Translations under genes and position numbers: made by a program
Source of the DNA: Desulfobulbaceae bacterium
GTDB taxonomy: Bacteria > Desulfobacterota > Desulfobulbia > Desulfobulbales > Desulfobulbaceae
Direction of reading: 5' to 3'
Assembly (NCBI GenBank): GCA_030633145.1
Contig: DAOVTM010000136.1
Span: 1 to 9,465 of the forward strand
Length of the DNA stretch: 9,465 nucleotides
Shown: piece by piece, positions 1 to 6,071 of the stretch
How the letters are laid out: every line of letters begins with the position of its first letter
How positions within the stretch are numbered: the first letter of the stretch is position 1
The notes under the pieces: model-generated
The model's input: the letters and a program-made list of their open reading frames with translations, nothing else
The model's database searches: none
What the model was told of the DNA's origin: nothing

Positions 1-1
1 C

Positions 2-67
2 ACCCATGACTGGACAACCTTGTCTCTGATTCTGTTTATTGCCATCCTTCAACCGGTATTCTCATAG
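2..67 (+). other. Signal-peptide remnant ending in in-frame TAG, upstream part of the dockerin protein
   Basis: This frame is continuous with the dockerin gene downstream and enters the window already open, so the true start codon lies before base 1. It reads a tryptophan-containing N-region, then a hydrophobic core (LSLILFIAILQPVFS), then TAG at 65-67, then Ala-Ala-Pro. This is what a Sec signal peptide and its cleavage region look like, with the stop sitting at the expected cleavage junction. A single change (for example CAG to TAG) would explain it. The only ATG here, at 6, is in another frame and reads just seven codons before a stop. Confidence 0.6.
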
Positions 68-154
68 GCTGCGCCTGACATCCAGCTTGGTGTCACCCAG
101 GCTCCGGTCGGAGGCGTTGCAGCGGCAGTAGTAACCATCAGTGATCCGTCCGAC

Positions 155-709
155 GTGGAGCGTTTCAGCCTGGAACTCAACATTGCCACCGGCAACACCC
201 TGACCCTTGCAACCTCTTACTGGTTTGCCCGCCATGACTACTACCCGAGCGAACCCTTTGGCTCGGCTCCCCAGGTGGAGAGCAATAACTATAACTACTC
301 TCATCCCAACGGCACAAGCACCAAGGTTTTTATCAACGGTTTTGCGCCCAGCGGTTCCTCCGGCAGCGTCGGCATTGTCACCTTTAATGTTGACCAGAAT
401 GCGCTGGAAGGTGACACCCATGTCATCAGCCTGTCCGGTAAATACCGCTCTATGAATTCAGGTGAGGTGATCAACTTTGTCACCGCCATTACCACCTTTA
501 CGGTCGGCCCCTATGCTGATCCGGTTGACGGCGATGCCAACAATGACGGTCAAGTCAACCTGGCTGATGCCATCCTCATCCTGCAGATGGTGACCGGCAC
601 ATCCCCCAGCGAAACCATTCACAGCGGTGCCGATGTCAACCGTGATAATCAGCTTGGAATGGAAGATGTGATATTTATTCTCCAGAAGGTTTCCAGGCAG
701 AGGAATTAA
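155..709 (+). CDS. Secreted cohesin-like/dockerin type I protein, 5' end interrupted by an in-frame stop
   Basis: The reading frame is open from 68, just after the TAG at 65-67. GTG at 155 is the first possible start, but it falls inside a beta-strand-like segment and has no clear ribosome binding site, so 155 is a formal start only. Residues about 1-118 (counted from 155) are rich in beta-strand-like sequence and resemble a cohesin-type fold (FSLELNIATG; SVGIVTFNVDQNALEGD). Residues 127-147 and 160-180 form two dockerin repeats. Their calcium loops have D127, N129, D131, D138 and D160, N162, D164, D171, each followed by an ILQ-type helix. In known systems dockerins bind cohesins on other secreted proteins. 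Such proteins occur widely outside cellulosomes, where their partners are mostly unknown. The gene is either a pseudogene, expressed by readthrough, or affected by a sequencing error. The dockerin call is firm; the cohesin call is moderate. Confidence 0.7.
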   Translation: MERFSLELNIATGNTLTLATSYWFARHDYYPSEPFGSAPQVESNNYNYSHPNGTSTKVFINGFAPSGSSGSVGIVTFNVDQNALEGDTHVISLSGKYRSMNSGEVINFVTAITTFTVGPYADPVDGDANNDGQVNLADAILILQMVTGTSPSETIHSGADVNRDNQLGMEDVIFILQKVSRQRN

Positions 710-963
710 TTTATTGACAACGGATTGGGCAAGGATAGTGTCGCTGTCAAGTTGCGGGTTATATTTAAATCCAGTCATTTATGGATCTCAAACCTGTTCA
801 AGCAGATTCTCGCCAAGACTTGTAACCTTGCCTTGATTGTATTATCCTTGGTGGATGTATTCAGACGAATGTAAAATGGTATCCTGCTAAAATTTTATGG
901 CAGACTCGCTTACCTGGAGCATGGGAACCAGTGGGTTCACCAATGTAACCATAAAATATAAAG

Positions 964-1764
964 ATGATACGTAAAATGGATACGGGATTCAGACAAGCAA
1001 AACCAGTGCTGTTTCTCATTATTTTTCTCCTCCTGCCTCTGGCAGCCTGTTCAGATACCCAGCCCCCTGTCCGCTATTCCTATCTCCTGGTCAACACCTT
1101 CCCCCATGACCCCGATGCCTTTACCCAGGGACTGGTCTGGGATCAGGGGATAATGTATGAAGGCACTGGAAAAAACGGTCGTTCCTCCCTGCGCCGAGTG
1201 AATATAGAAAGCGGCAATATTGAGCAAATTACAACCTACCCCTGGAAAATCTTTGCCGAGGGTATCACGGTTTTCCAAGATACAATCTATCAGCTTACCT
1301 GGAAAAACAACAGGGTCTATTGCTATGATAAGTTGGATTTCTCCCTCCTGAAGACATGGCACTATCCCAGGCAGGGCTGGGGGCTTACCCATGATAACCA
1401 ACAGCTCATTGCCAGCGATGGTTCGGCAAGCCTCTATTTTTTAGACCCGGATACCCTTGATGTCAAAAAACGGATAACCGTTTATGATCATACAGGCTCG
1501 ATTGTCCGTCTCAATGAGCTGGAGTACATCAAGGGGCTGGTCTATGCTAATGTCTGGCAGACGAACGATATTGTAATGATTGACCCTGTTGACGGTCGGG
1601 TGGTTGGCAGGATTGACCTTGCCAGTCTGCGCGGACATCTACCCGGTACAGGGAAGACTAATGTCCTCAACGGGATAATGTATGACCAGCATAACGACCG
1701 ATTGTTTGTAACCGGTAAGCTGTGGCCGTTACTCTTTGAAATTAGAATTGTTCCTGCATCATAA
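964..1764 (+). CDS. Glutaminyl-peptide cyclotransferase, lipoprotein (plant/bacterial beta-propeller type)
   Basis: The enzyme converts an N-terminal glutamine of a peptide or protein to pyroglutamate with release of ammonia. The 266-residue protein begins with a lipoprotein signal peptide: a hydrophobic stretch at about 15-26 and the lipobox L26-A27-A28-C29. It is therefore probably lipid-anchored and faces the periplasm. The mature part shows landmarks of the glutamine cyclotransferase family (PF05096, a five-bladed beta-propeller): HDPDAFTQGL near 50-59, FAEGIT near 98, LNELEYIKGLVYANVWQTN near 180-198, then VLNGIMYD and FVTGKLWP near the C-terminus. The length fits the family plus a leader. 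The start at 964 has no good Shine-Dalgarno sequence, and ATG at 976 would leave a signal peptide of similar quality. No neighbour explains its substrate; the secreted dockerin protein upstream could be coincidence. Confidence 0.92.
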   Translation: MIRKMDTGFRQAKPVLFLIIFLLLPLAACSDTQPPVRYSYLLVNTFPHDPDAFTQGLVWDQGIMYEGTGKNGRSSLRRVNIESGNIEQITTYPWKIFAEGITVFQDTIYQLTWKNNRVYCYDKLDFSLLKTWHYPRQGWGLTHDNQQLIASDGSASLYFLDPDTLDVKKRITVYDHTGSIVRLNELEYIKGLVYANVWQTNDIVMIDPVDGRVVGRIDLASLRGHLPGTGKTNVLNGIMYDQHNDRLFVTGKLWPLLFEIRIVPAS

Positions 1765-1767
1765 TTG

Positions 1768-1803
1768 TGATTGCATAATTCTGATTGCATAATTCTGATT
1801 GCT
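1768..1803 (+). repeat. 14-bp tandem repeat, about 2.5 copies, upstream of guaB
   Basis: The unit TGATTGCATAATTC occurs exactly at 1768-1781 and 1782-1795. A third partial copy starts at 1796 (TGATTGC). The array starts four bases after the cyclotransferase stop codon and runs into the hairpin ahead of guaB. It may be a slippage product or a repeated protein-binding site; the sequence alone does not decide. Confidence 0.8.
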
Positions 1804-1818
1804 ATTACAGGTAATCAG
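1795..1818 (+). repeat. Hairpin in the guaB leader
   Basis: Bases 1795-1803 (CTGATTGCT) can pair with 1810-1818 (GGTAATCAG) around the 6-nt loop ATTACA. This gives a nine-pair stem that includes two G-T pairs. It lies 45 nt upstream of the guaB start codon. There is no U-run directly after it, so it is not a convincing intrinsic terminator for the cyclotransferase gene. It could be an operator or an mRNA leader structure, or chance in AT-rich DNA. I cannot match it to a known purine riboswitch. Confidence 0.45.
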
Positions 1819-1863
1819 AGTTAAATTATTTGTTATTAATTATTCAAAAAATAAGGAGTAAAA

Positions 1864-3330
1864 ATGTTCGATCAGAACATCCCCCCTGCATATACCTTTG
1901 ATGACGTTCTCCTGGTGCCGTCCGCCTCGGAAATTCTCCCCTCCGAGGTCTCACTTGTCACCATGCTCACAGACACGGTCTGTCTCAACTCCCCCCTGGT
2001 ATCGGCTGCCATGGACTCGGTCACCGAACACCGCACCGCCATCTGCATGGCGCGTGAAGGCGGCATCGGCATCATCCATAAAAACATGTCCATTGAAGAA
2101 CAGGCCAGGGAAGTGGAACGGGTCAAAAAGTCAGAATCCGGGATGATCATCGACCCGGTCACAGTGACAGAATACCAGAGTGTCGGCGAAGTCCAGGCTA
2201 TCATGAGCAGCTATAAAATCTCCGGTCTGCCGGTGCTGAACGGAGACAAACTGGTGGGCATCGTCACTAATCGTGACCTGCGCTTTGTCTCCGACGACAC
2301 CCTGCGGGTACAGGACGTGATGACCAGTAAAAACCTGGTTACGGTCAGGGAAGGAATCGGCCTGGAGCATTGCAAGGGGCTGCTCCATGAACACCGGATT
2401 GAAAAACTACTGGTGGTGGATGAGCGGGGTAACCTCAAAGGTTTAATCACCATCAAGGACATTGAAAAGATTAAAAAATATCCCCATTCAGCCAAAGACG
2501 CTATCGGTCGCCTCCTGGCCGGAGCCGCCATCGGGGTGGGCGATGAACTGGAGGAACGCACCCAGGCCCTGATCAATGCCGGGGTGGATGTAATAGTCCT
2601 GGATTCGGCGCACGGCCATTCCGCAGGTATCCTGCAGGCTGTGCGTGAAGTCAAGGCTGCCTGGCCAAATCTGTCGGTGATTGCCGGTAATGTCGCCACA
2701 GGTGAGGGAACGGCGGCTCTCATAGATGCCGGTGCCAACGCAGTTAAGGTCGGGGTGGGACCAGGTTCCATCTGTACCACCCGCATCGTGGCCGGGGTGG
2801 GGGTTCCCCAGTTGACGGCCCTGCAAAACTGCGCCAAAGTGGGCAATGCAAGGGGTATCCCCATCATTGCCGACGGCGGGATCAAGTTTTCCGGTGATAT
2901 CTGCAAGGCCATCGGCATTGGAGCCAACTCAGTTATGATCGGCTCTCTCTTTGCCGGTACTGATGAGACTCCAGGCGAGACCTTTCTCTTTCAAGGCCGT
3001 AAATACAAGGGATACCGGGGAATGGGTTCGCTGGGAGCCATGAAAAAGGGTTCCAGTGACCGTTATTTTCAAAAAAAGGAGAGTGAATCCTCTAAACTGG
3101 TGCCGGAAGGCATTGAGGGCAAGGTTCCCTTTCGCGGCTCCCTCTCCGAGATGATCTATCAACTGCTGGGCGGGCTTCGTTCCGGGATGGGCTATACCGG
3201 AGCCAAAAATATCTCCGAGCTGCATAAACGAGCCAAATTTGTCCGTATCTCCGCTGCCGGGCTGCGTGAATCCCATGTCCATGATGTTATTATCACCCGT
3301 GAGGCTCCTAACTACAGGGTAGAGGAGTGA
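1864..3330 (+). CDS. guaB: Inosine-5'-monophosphate dehydrogenase
   Basis: The enzyme oxidises IMP to XMP with NAD+, the committed step of guanine nucleotide synthesis in the cytosol. The 488-residue protein has the usual full length. An (alpha/beta)8 barrel is interrupted by a tandem CBS (Bateman) domain at roughly residues 93-205. Visible key elements are the substrate-side PLVSAAMDSVTE near 44-55, the NAD-side DSAHGHS at 247-253, and the catalytic loop GSICTTR with the nucleophile Cys304. Also present are IADGGIKFSGD near 335-345, YRGMGSLGAM at 384-393, and the Arg400-Tyr401 pair of the mobile flap. The start is fixed by AAGGAG at 1853-1858, five bases before the ATG, and by the conserved N-terminal TFDDVLL. 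guaA, the next step, lies 2.7 kb downstream rather than adjacent. Bateman domains of this enzyme commonly sense purine nucleotides, so allosteric control is likely. Confidence 0.98.
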   Translation: MFDQNIPPAYTFDDVLLVPSASEILPSEVSLVTMLTDTVCLNSPLVSAAMDSVTEHRTAICMAREGGIGIIHKNMSIEEQAREVERVKKSESGMIIDPVTVTEYQSVGEVQAIMSSYKISGLPVLNGDKLVGIVTNRDLRFVSDDTLRVQDVMTSKNLVTVREGIGLEHCKGLLHEHRIEKLLVVDERGNLKGLITIKDIEKIKKYPHSAKDAIGRLLAGAAIGVGDELEERTQALINAGVDVIVLDSAHGHSAGILQAVREVKAAWPNLSVIAGNVATGEGTAALIDAGANAVKVGVGPGSICTTRIVAGVGVPQLTALQNCAKVGNARGIPIIADGGIKFSGDICKAIGIGANSVMIGSLFAGTDETPGETFLFQGRKYKGYRGMGSLGAMKKGSSDRYFQKKESESSKLVPEGIEGKVPFRGSLSEMIYQLLGGLRSGMGYTGAKNISELHKRAKFVRISAAGLRESHVHDVIITREAPNYRVEE

Positions 3331-3331
3331 A

Positions 3332-3359
3332 GCATGAGGGATGAGGCATGAGGAGTAAG
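3332..3359 (+). repeat. Purine-rich 14-bp imperfect tandem repeat after guaB
   Basis: Two adjacent 14-nt units (GCATGAGGGATGAG and GCATGAGGAGTAAG) share their first eight bases exactly and differ at a few of the rest. They fill most of the 49-nt gap between guaB and the membrane-protein gene. The purine-rich strand is the coding strand. There is no coding sense and no hairpin; it looks like simple-sequence microrepeat DNA. Confidence 0.55.
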
Positions 3360-3364
3360 GCGAC

Positions 3365-3371
3365 AGGGGAG
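3365..3371 (+). promoter_or_regulatory. Shine-Dalgarno site that supports a TTG start
   Basis: AGGGGAG lies eight bases before the TTG at 3380. A TAA stop sits immediately upstream in the same frame (3377-3379), so TTG is the most 5' start available and the only one that keeps the first hydrophobic segment of the membrane protein. Confidence 0.55.
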
Positions 3372-3379
3372 CGGGCTAA

Positions 3380-5086
3380 TTGCTCAAAATAATCATAGTC
3401 CTTTTTTTCCTGGGGTACCTCTTTTGGGTATCTGCAGAGAGGCTCATCGGGGAGATACAGACGCTTTACAGGAATCATCTCTGCGGGGTGTCTGTTGCGC
3501 CAAGTGATAACTGGCAATTTTTTTCTGTATTACTCATAGCTATTTTTTTACTCAAGGGGGTTGTCTATCTCACTGTCATCCCCCCGCTTGAGGGTTGGGA
3601 CGAGTACCAGCACCTGGCCTATCTTTCCTATCTTGACGAGCATAATGAACGCCCTGTACTGAATCAATCCATGGTATCGCCGCTACTTCTGGAGCAGTTG
3701 GTACAGTTTCCCGTCCCCGGCACCATGCTTGAACAGACAGCAGCCACTGGATCTGCTGATTATAAGACCTTTTATGATCCTGATTTTCCAGGCGCGCGCT
3801 ATAATCCCTATCATGACGACGTGCCGCTCTACCAGGCTCAGCACGGTTCGCTCTATTACCGCATCATGCTTCCGGTGGCGCAACTGTTTGCCAATGAAGA
3901 TCAAATCCTCAACAAAATATATACCCTGCGCATCATAAACCTTGCCTGTATTGCCCTGTCCCTGAGCATGATCCTCTGGCTGCTCAATCATCTGAACATT
4001 GAAAAAAAACATGCCGCTGTCATCGGTCTCCTCCTCGTCAGTCAGCCGCTTCTCCTGATTAACAGCTGCCGAGTTGCCAATGATGCCTTTGCGATCATGA
4101 CCGGTACCATAGTTATAATCATTGGATTTCTACCCTATTACCGAAAAAGTTACATCATGTCTGCGGTTGTAGGGATCCTGATTGGTATTTCCTGCTGGGC
4201 AAAATTGACATCTGCCATCCTCTTTCCCTTCTGGGCAAGCTGCCTCCTGCTTTCCTGGTATAAAAAAGAACTTTCCGGCAAAGAGATGGTCTATATGTTC
4301 TCCACTGCAGTGGTGATGGCGGTCATTGTTTTGAAAGATTATTTCCTCTTCAATCTGGAGCATTATGGAATGCTTTTCGTGATGCTGGAGGCAACCATCA
4401 ACAGCAGTAACAACAAGTCTTTTTTTGATATCCTGGGTCTGATTTCCGAGGCACCCGTGCTGCGGGATATTTTCCTGATGTGGTCCAGGGATTTTATCTG
4501 GGTGGGTGGCTGGAGTTTTCTTCGGGTGCGGGATATCAGCAACATCTCAGGAATTCTGATACTTTTCAGTCTCTTTATGTGGGGATATAGTTTTCTGGAA
4601 AAAAATATTCCTTCAGAAACAACCCCACCATACAGACAACAGTGTGGTGCCGCAGGGGAGATATCCCTGCTCTGTTGTTCCAGCGTCTTTTTTACCAGCC
4701 TGGCCCTGGGCTGGCATTACCTGCAGTCAACCATGGCATGGGGGCAGTCAACCACCTGTACCTGGTATATCAGCCTCAGTTTTCCGTTTTTCTTATTGTT
4801 CATTTATGATAGTGTACGACAATGCTCAGCACGGATGGCTTATTTTATTGGTACATTGCTGTTTATAGTGTATCTTTACGCTGATATACGGGGACTTCTG
4901 ACCATGCTCTCGTTTTACAGTGGCGGTAGTTCAGGATGGGAGGCATTGGCCAGGGTTGCATCCGTTCATCCGGGATGGCTTGGTACGCCGATCTTTTTTA
5001 TTGCCCTAATATTACTAATCTATACGCTGACACATGTCTGGAAGCTGTTATGCTCTTGCGCAAGGGAGGTATTCTCAAATGTCTGA
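3380..5086 (+). CDS. Multi-pass membrane protein, GT-C-type glycosyltransferase-like
   Basis: This 568-residue protein probably lies in the inner membrane, with around ten hydrophobic segments: for example about 1-18, 47-67, several between 185 and 295, and a cluster from about 430 to the end. It resembles lipid-carrier-dependent GT-C glycosyltransferases and DUF2142-like proteins. A short first loop carries an acidic motif (PPLEGWDEYQH, residues 68-78, with D74-E75). A periplasmic stretch ends in HGSLYYRIMLP, like the H-P-P-L-Y-Y motif of the class, and SCRVANDAFAI matches the R-x-x-N-D motif. In these enzymes the first-loop acid is catalytic and sugars move from polyprenyl-phosphate carriers. 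The substrate here cannot be told. Translation starts at TTG. The last eight bases overlap the next gene, so the two are probably co-translated. No partner glycosylation genes are nearby. Confidence 0.7.
   Translation: MLKIIIVLFFLGYLFWVSAERLIGEIQTLYRNHLCGVSVAPSDNWQFFSVLLIAIFLLKGVVYLTVIPPLEGWDEYQHLAYLSYLDEHNERPVLNQSMVSPLLLEQLVQFPVPGTMLEQTAATGSADYKTFYDPDFPGARYNPYHDDVPLYQAQHGSLYYRIMLPVAQLFANEDQILNKIYTLRIINLACIALSLSMILWLLNHLNIEKKHAAVIGLLLVSQPLLLINSCRVANDAFAIMTGTIVIIIGFLPYYRKSYIMSAVVGILIGISCWAKLTSAILFPFWASCLLLSWYKKELSGKEMVYMFSTAVVMAVIVLKDYFLFNLEHYGMLFVMLEATINSSNNKSFFDILGLISEAPVLRDIFLMWSRDFIWVGGWSFLRVRDISNISGILILFSLFMWGYSFLEKNIPSETTPPYRQQCGAAGEISLLCCSSVFFTSLALGWHYLQSTMAWGQSTTCTWYISLSFPFFLLFIYDSVRQCSARMAYFIGTLLFIVYLYADIRGLLTMLSFYSGGSSGWEALARVASVHPGWLGTPIFFIALILLIYTLTHVWKLLCSCAREVFSNV
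5064..5070 (+). promoter_or_regulatory. Strong Shine-Dalgarno site fixing the start of the first HEPN-module gene
   Basis: GGGAGGT, within the end of the membrane-protein gene, lies eight bases before ATG 5079. It is the strongest ribosome binding site in the window. It favours 5079 over the in-frame ATG at 5034, which would add 15 residues translated from membrane-protein coding sequence. Confidence 0.7.
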
Positions 5087-5504
5087 AAAAAATAAAATCG
5101 ATAAAAAGTATATAGATAAATGTTCTGATGGGTGGATAAAAAAAGTGGAACAACTTTACTCACAGATAGAAGAGACACTCAAAAATGAGCCGGAAGTGGA
5201 GTACAAAACTGATCAAATGATGCTTATGCGTGAAGAACTAATGGAAAAGTATGGGATTCCGCCCAAAAAAGTGCCAATATTTGATTTATTTATCGCAAAA
5301 CAATTAAAAGCTACATTCAAACCAGTTGGTTTATGGGTTGTTGGTGCTAAAGGGCGTATTGACATTCTTACACAGGAAGGTGCATATACTTTGGTTGATA
5401 CAGGTGATGATGACACTTTTCCCAACTGGAAAGTATTTTCATCTAAAAACAAAGGAAAGGGAGAACCATTCAATACAAACTTTATTGAACAACTGGTCCA
5501 TTGA
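5079..5504 (+). CDS. Uncharacterised protein, first gene of a two-gene HEPN module
   Basis: I do not recognise this 141-residue soluble protein as a named family. The N-terminal half (about 1-60) is charged and predicted helical, with a possible short coiled coil near 19-37 and a helix at 45-58. The rest reads as a compact alpha/beta domain: PIFDLFIAKQLKATFKPVGLWVVGAKGRIDI runs from about 67 to 96 (first part PIFDLFIAKQLKATF), followed by a beta-rich GAYTLVDTG and an NWKVF strand, and a C-terminal helix ending IEQLV. There is no signal peptide, membrane segment, helix-turn-helix, or G-S-x-D-x-D nucleotidyltransferase motif. It starts inside the membrane-protein stop region (8-nt overlap) and stops two bases before the HEPN gene, so the pair is probably translationally coupled. 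Its low GC sets it apart from the gua genes. By position it may be the partner or antitoxin of the HEPN protein; that is inference. Confidence 0.75.
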   Translation: MSEKNKIDKKYIDKCSDGWIKKVEQLYSQIEETLKNEPEVEYKTDQMMLMREELMEKYGIPPKKVPIFDLFIAKQLKATFKPVGLWVVGAKGRIDILTQEGAYTLVDTGDDDTFPNWKVFSSKNKGKGEPFNTNFIEQLVH

Positions 5505-5506
5505 AC

Positions 5507-5968
5507 ATGCGTGTATTTGATGAATTGGAAGCTCTTTTTAACGAAATTGACAATCGCTATTCAAGCATCGAATTTGAAGCCAGAAGTAAGGGCTGGAACA
5601 ACAAAGAGCAACAATACCAACGTAAACGTAAACTAAACGATCAGGCGTATTTTCTTTTCATGTTTTCTCGACTTGAGGATCGCATAAGAATACAAAGCAC
5701 AGAGTTGATCATAAAGAAACAAGCATCAATACAATCATGGCGGCAGCGTGCTGCCTGGGATATACTGCCATCATCTTCAAGTGTTAATTATCCGTTTAAG
5801 AAAAGGTTGGCCTTGTTGACAAAAAAAGGTGCCTCAGACTACACCTTGGTTTCTGATTACTACAAAGAGCGCAACTCCATCGCTCATGGTGGTTCATTTA
5901 CCCGTCCAATATCCATGCCGACTGTTATTACGCAATTAAAACGCTTATACCGGATACTAAAAGCATAA
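5507..5968 (+). CDS. HEPN-like domain protein (putative RNase/toxin-type)
   Basis: The 153-residue protein is mostly alpha-helical, with no signal peptide or membrane segment. Near the C-terminus it carries R122-N123-S124-I125-A126-H127, which fits the R-x4-6-H motif (polar residue after Arg) of HEPN domains, followed by a Gly-Gly. An earlier helix (NDQAYFLFMFSRLEDRIR, 44-61) resembles the conserved N-x-x-A-x-F-E helix of RiboL-PSP/MAE_28990-like HEPN families. HEPN proteins with this motif are often metal-independent RNases in toxin-antitoxin, abortive-infection and CRISPR settings; some members are inactive. ATG 5507 lies two bases after the upstream stop. TTG at 5501 would add two residues. 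There is no good ribosome binding site, as expected for coupling. HEPN membership is well supported by motif; RNase activity and a toxin role are inferred. Confidence 0.7.
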   Translation: MRVFDELEALFNEIDNRYSSIEFEARSKGWNNKEQQYQRKRKLNDQAYFLFMFSRLEDRIRIQSTELIIKKQASIQSWRQRAAWDILPSSSSVNYPFKKRLALLTKKGASDYTLVSDYYKERNSIAHGGSFTRPISMPTVITQLKRLYRILKA

Positions 5969-6071
5969 CCAGTCAACACGCTTAGAGCTGCCGGGGCAAG
6001 CACAGACGACTGGATACGGATGAGAATATTCATTATTTTTCATTATCAATCATCAACCATCTGTTATTACA

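Noticed and set aside
714..739. TTGACA at 714-719 followed by GATAGT at 734-739
   Set aside because: The -35-like box is perfect, but the spacer is only 14 bases and the -10 is poor, and the nearest start codon is over 200 bases away.
897..974. 25-codon ORF (MADSLTWSMGTSGFTNVTIK...) ending 11 bases inside the cyclotransferase gene
   Set aside because: It could be a leader peptide or a remnant of a beta-sandwich protein, but it has no ribosome binding site and there is no supporting evidence beyond its existence.
1799..1827. Possible guaB promoter TTGCTA, 17 bases, TAAATT
   Set aside because: Each box matches the consensus at only four of six bases in AT-rich DNA, and the -35 overlaps the hairpin. 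This is too weak to annotate.
2211..2927. 238-codon minus-strand open frame inside guaB
   Set aside because: It is fully covered by the catalytic part of guaB in another frame and shows no recognisable domain.
5034..5078. N-terminal extension of the first HEPN-module protein from ATG 5034
   Set aside because: It would be read from membrane-protein coding sequence in another frame, and the strong GGGAGGT site at 5064-5070 is correctly placed only for ATG 5079.
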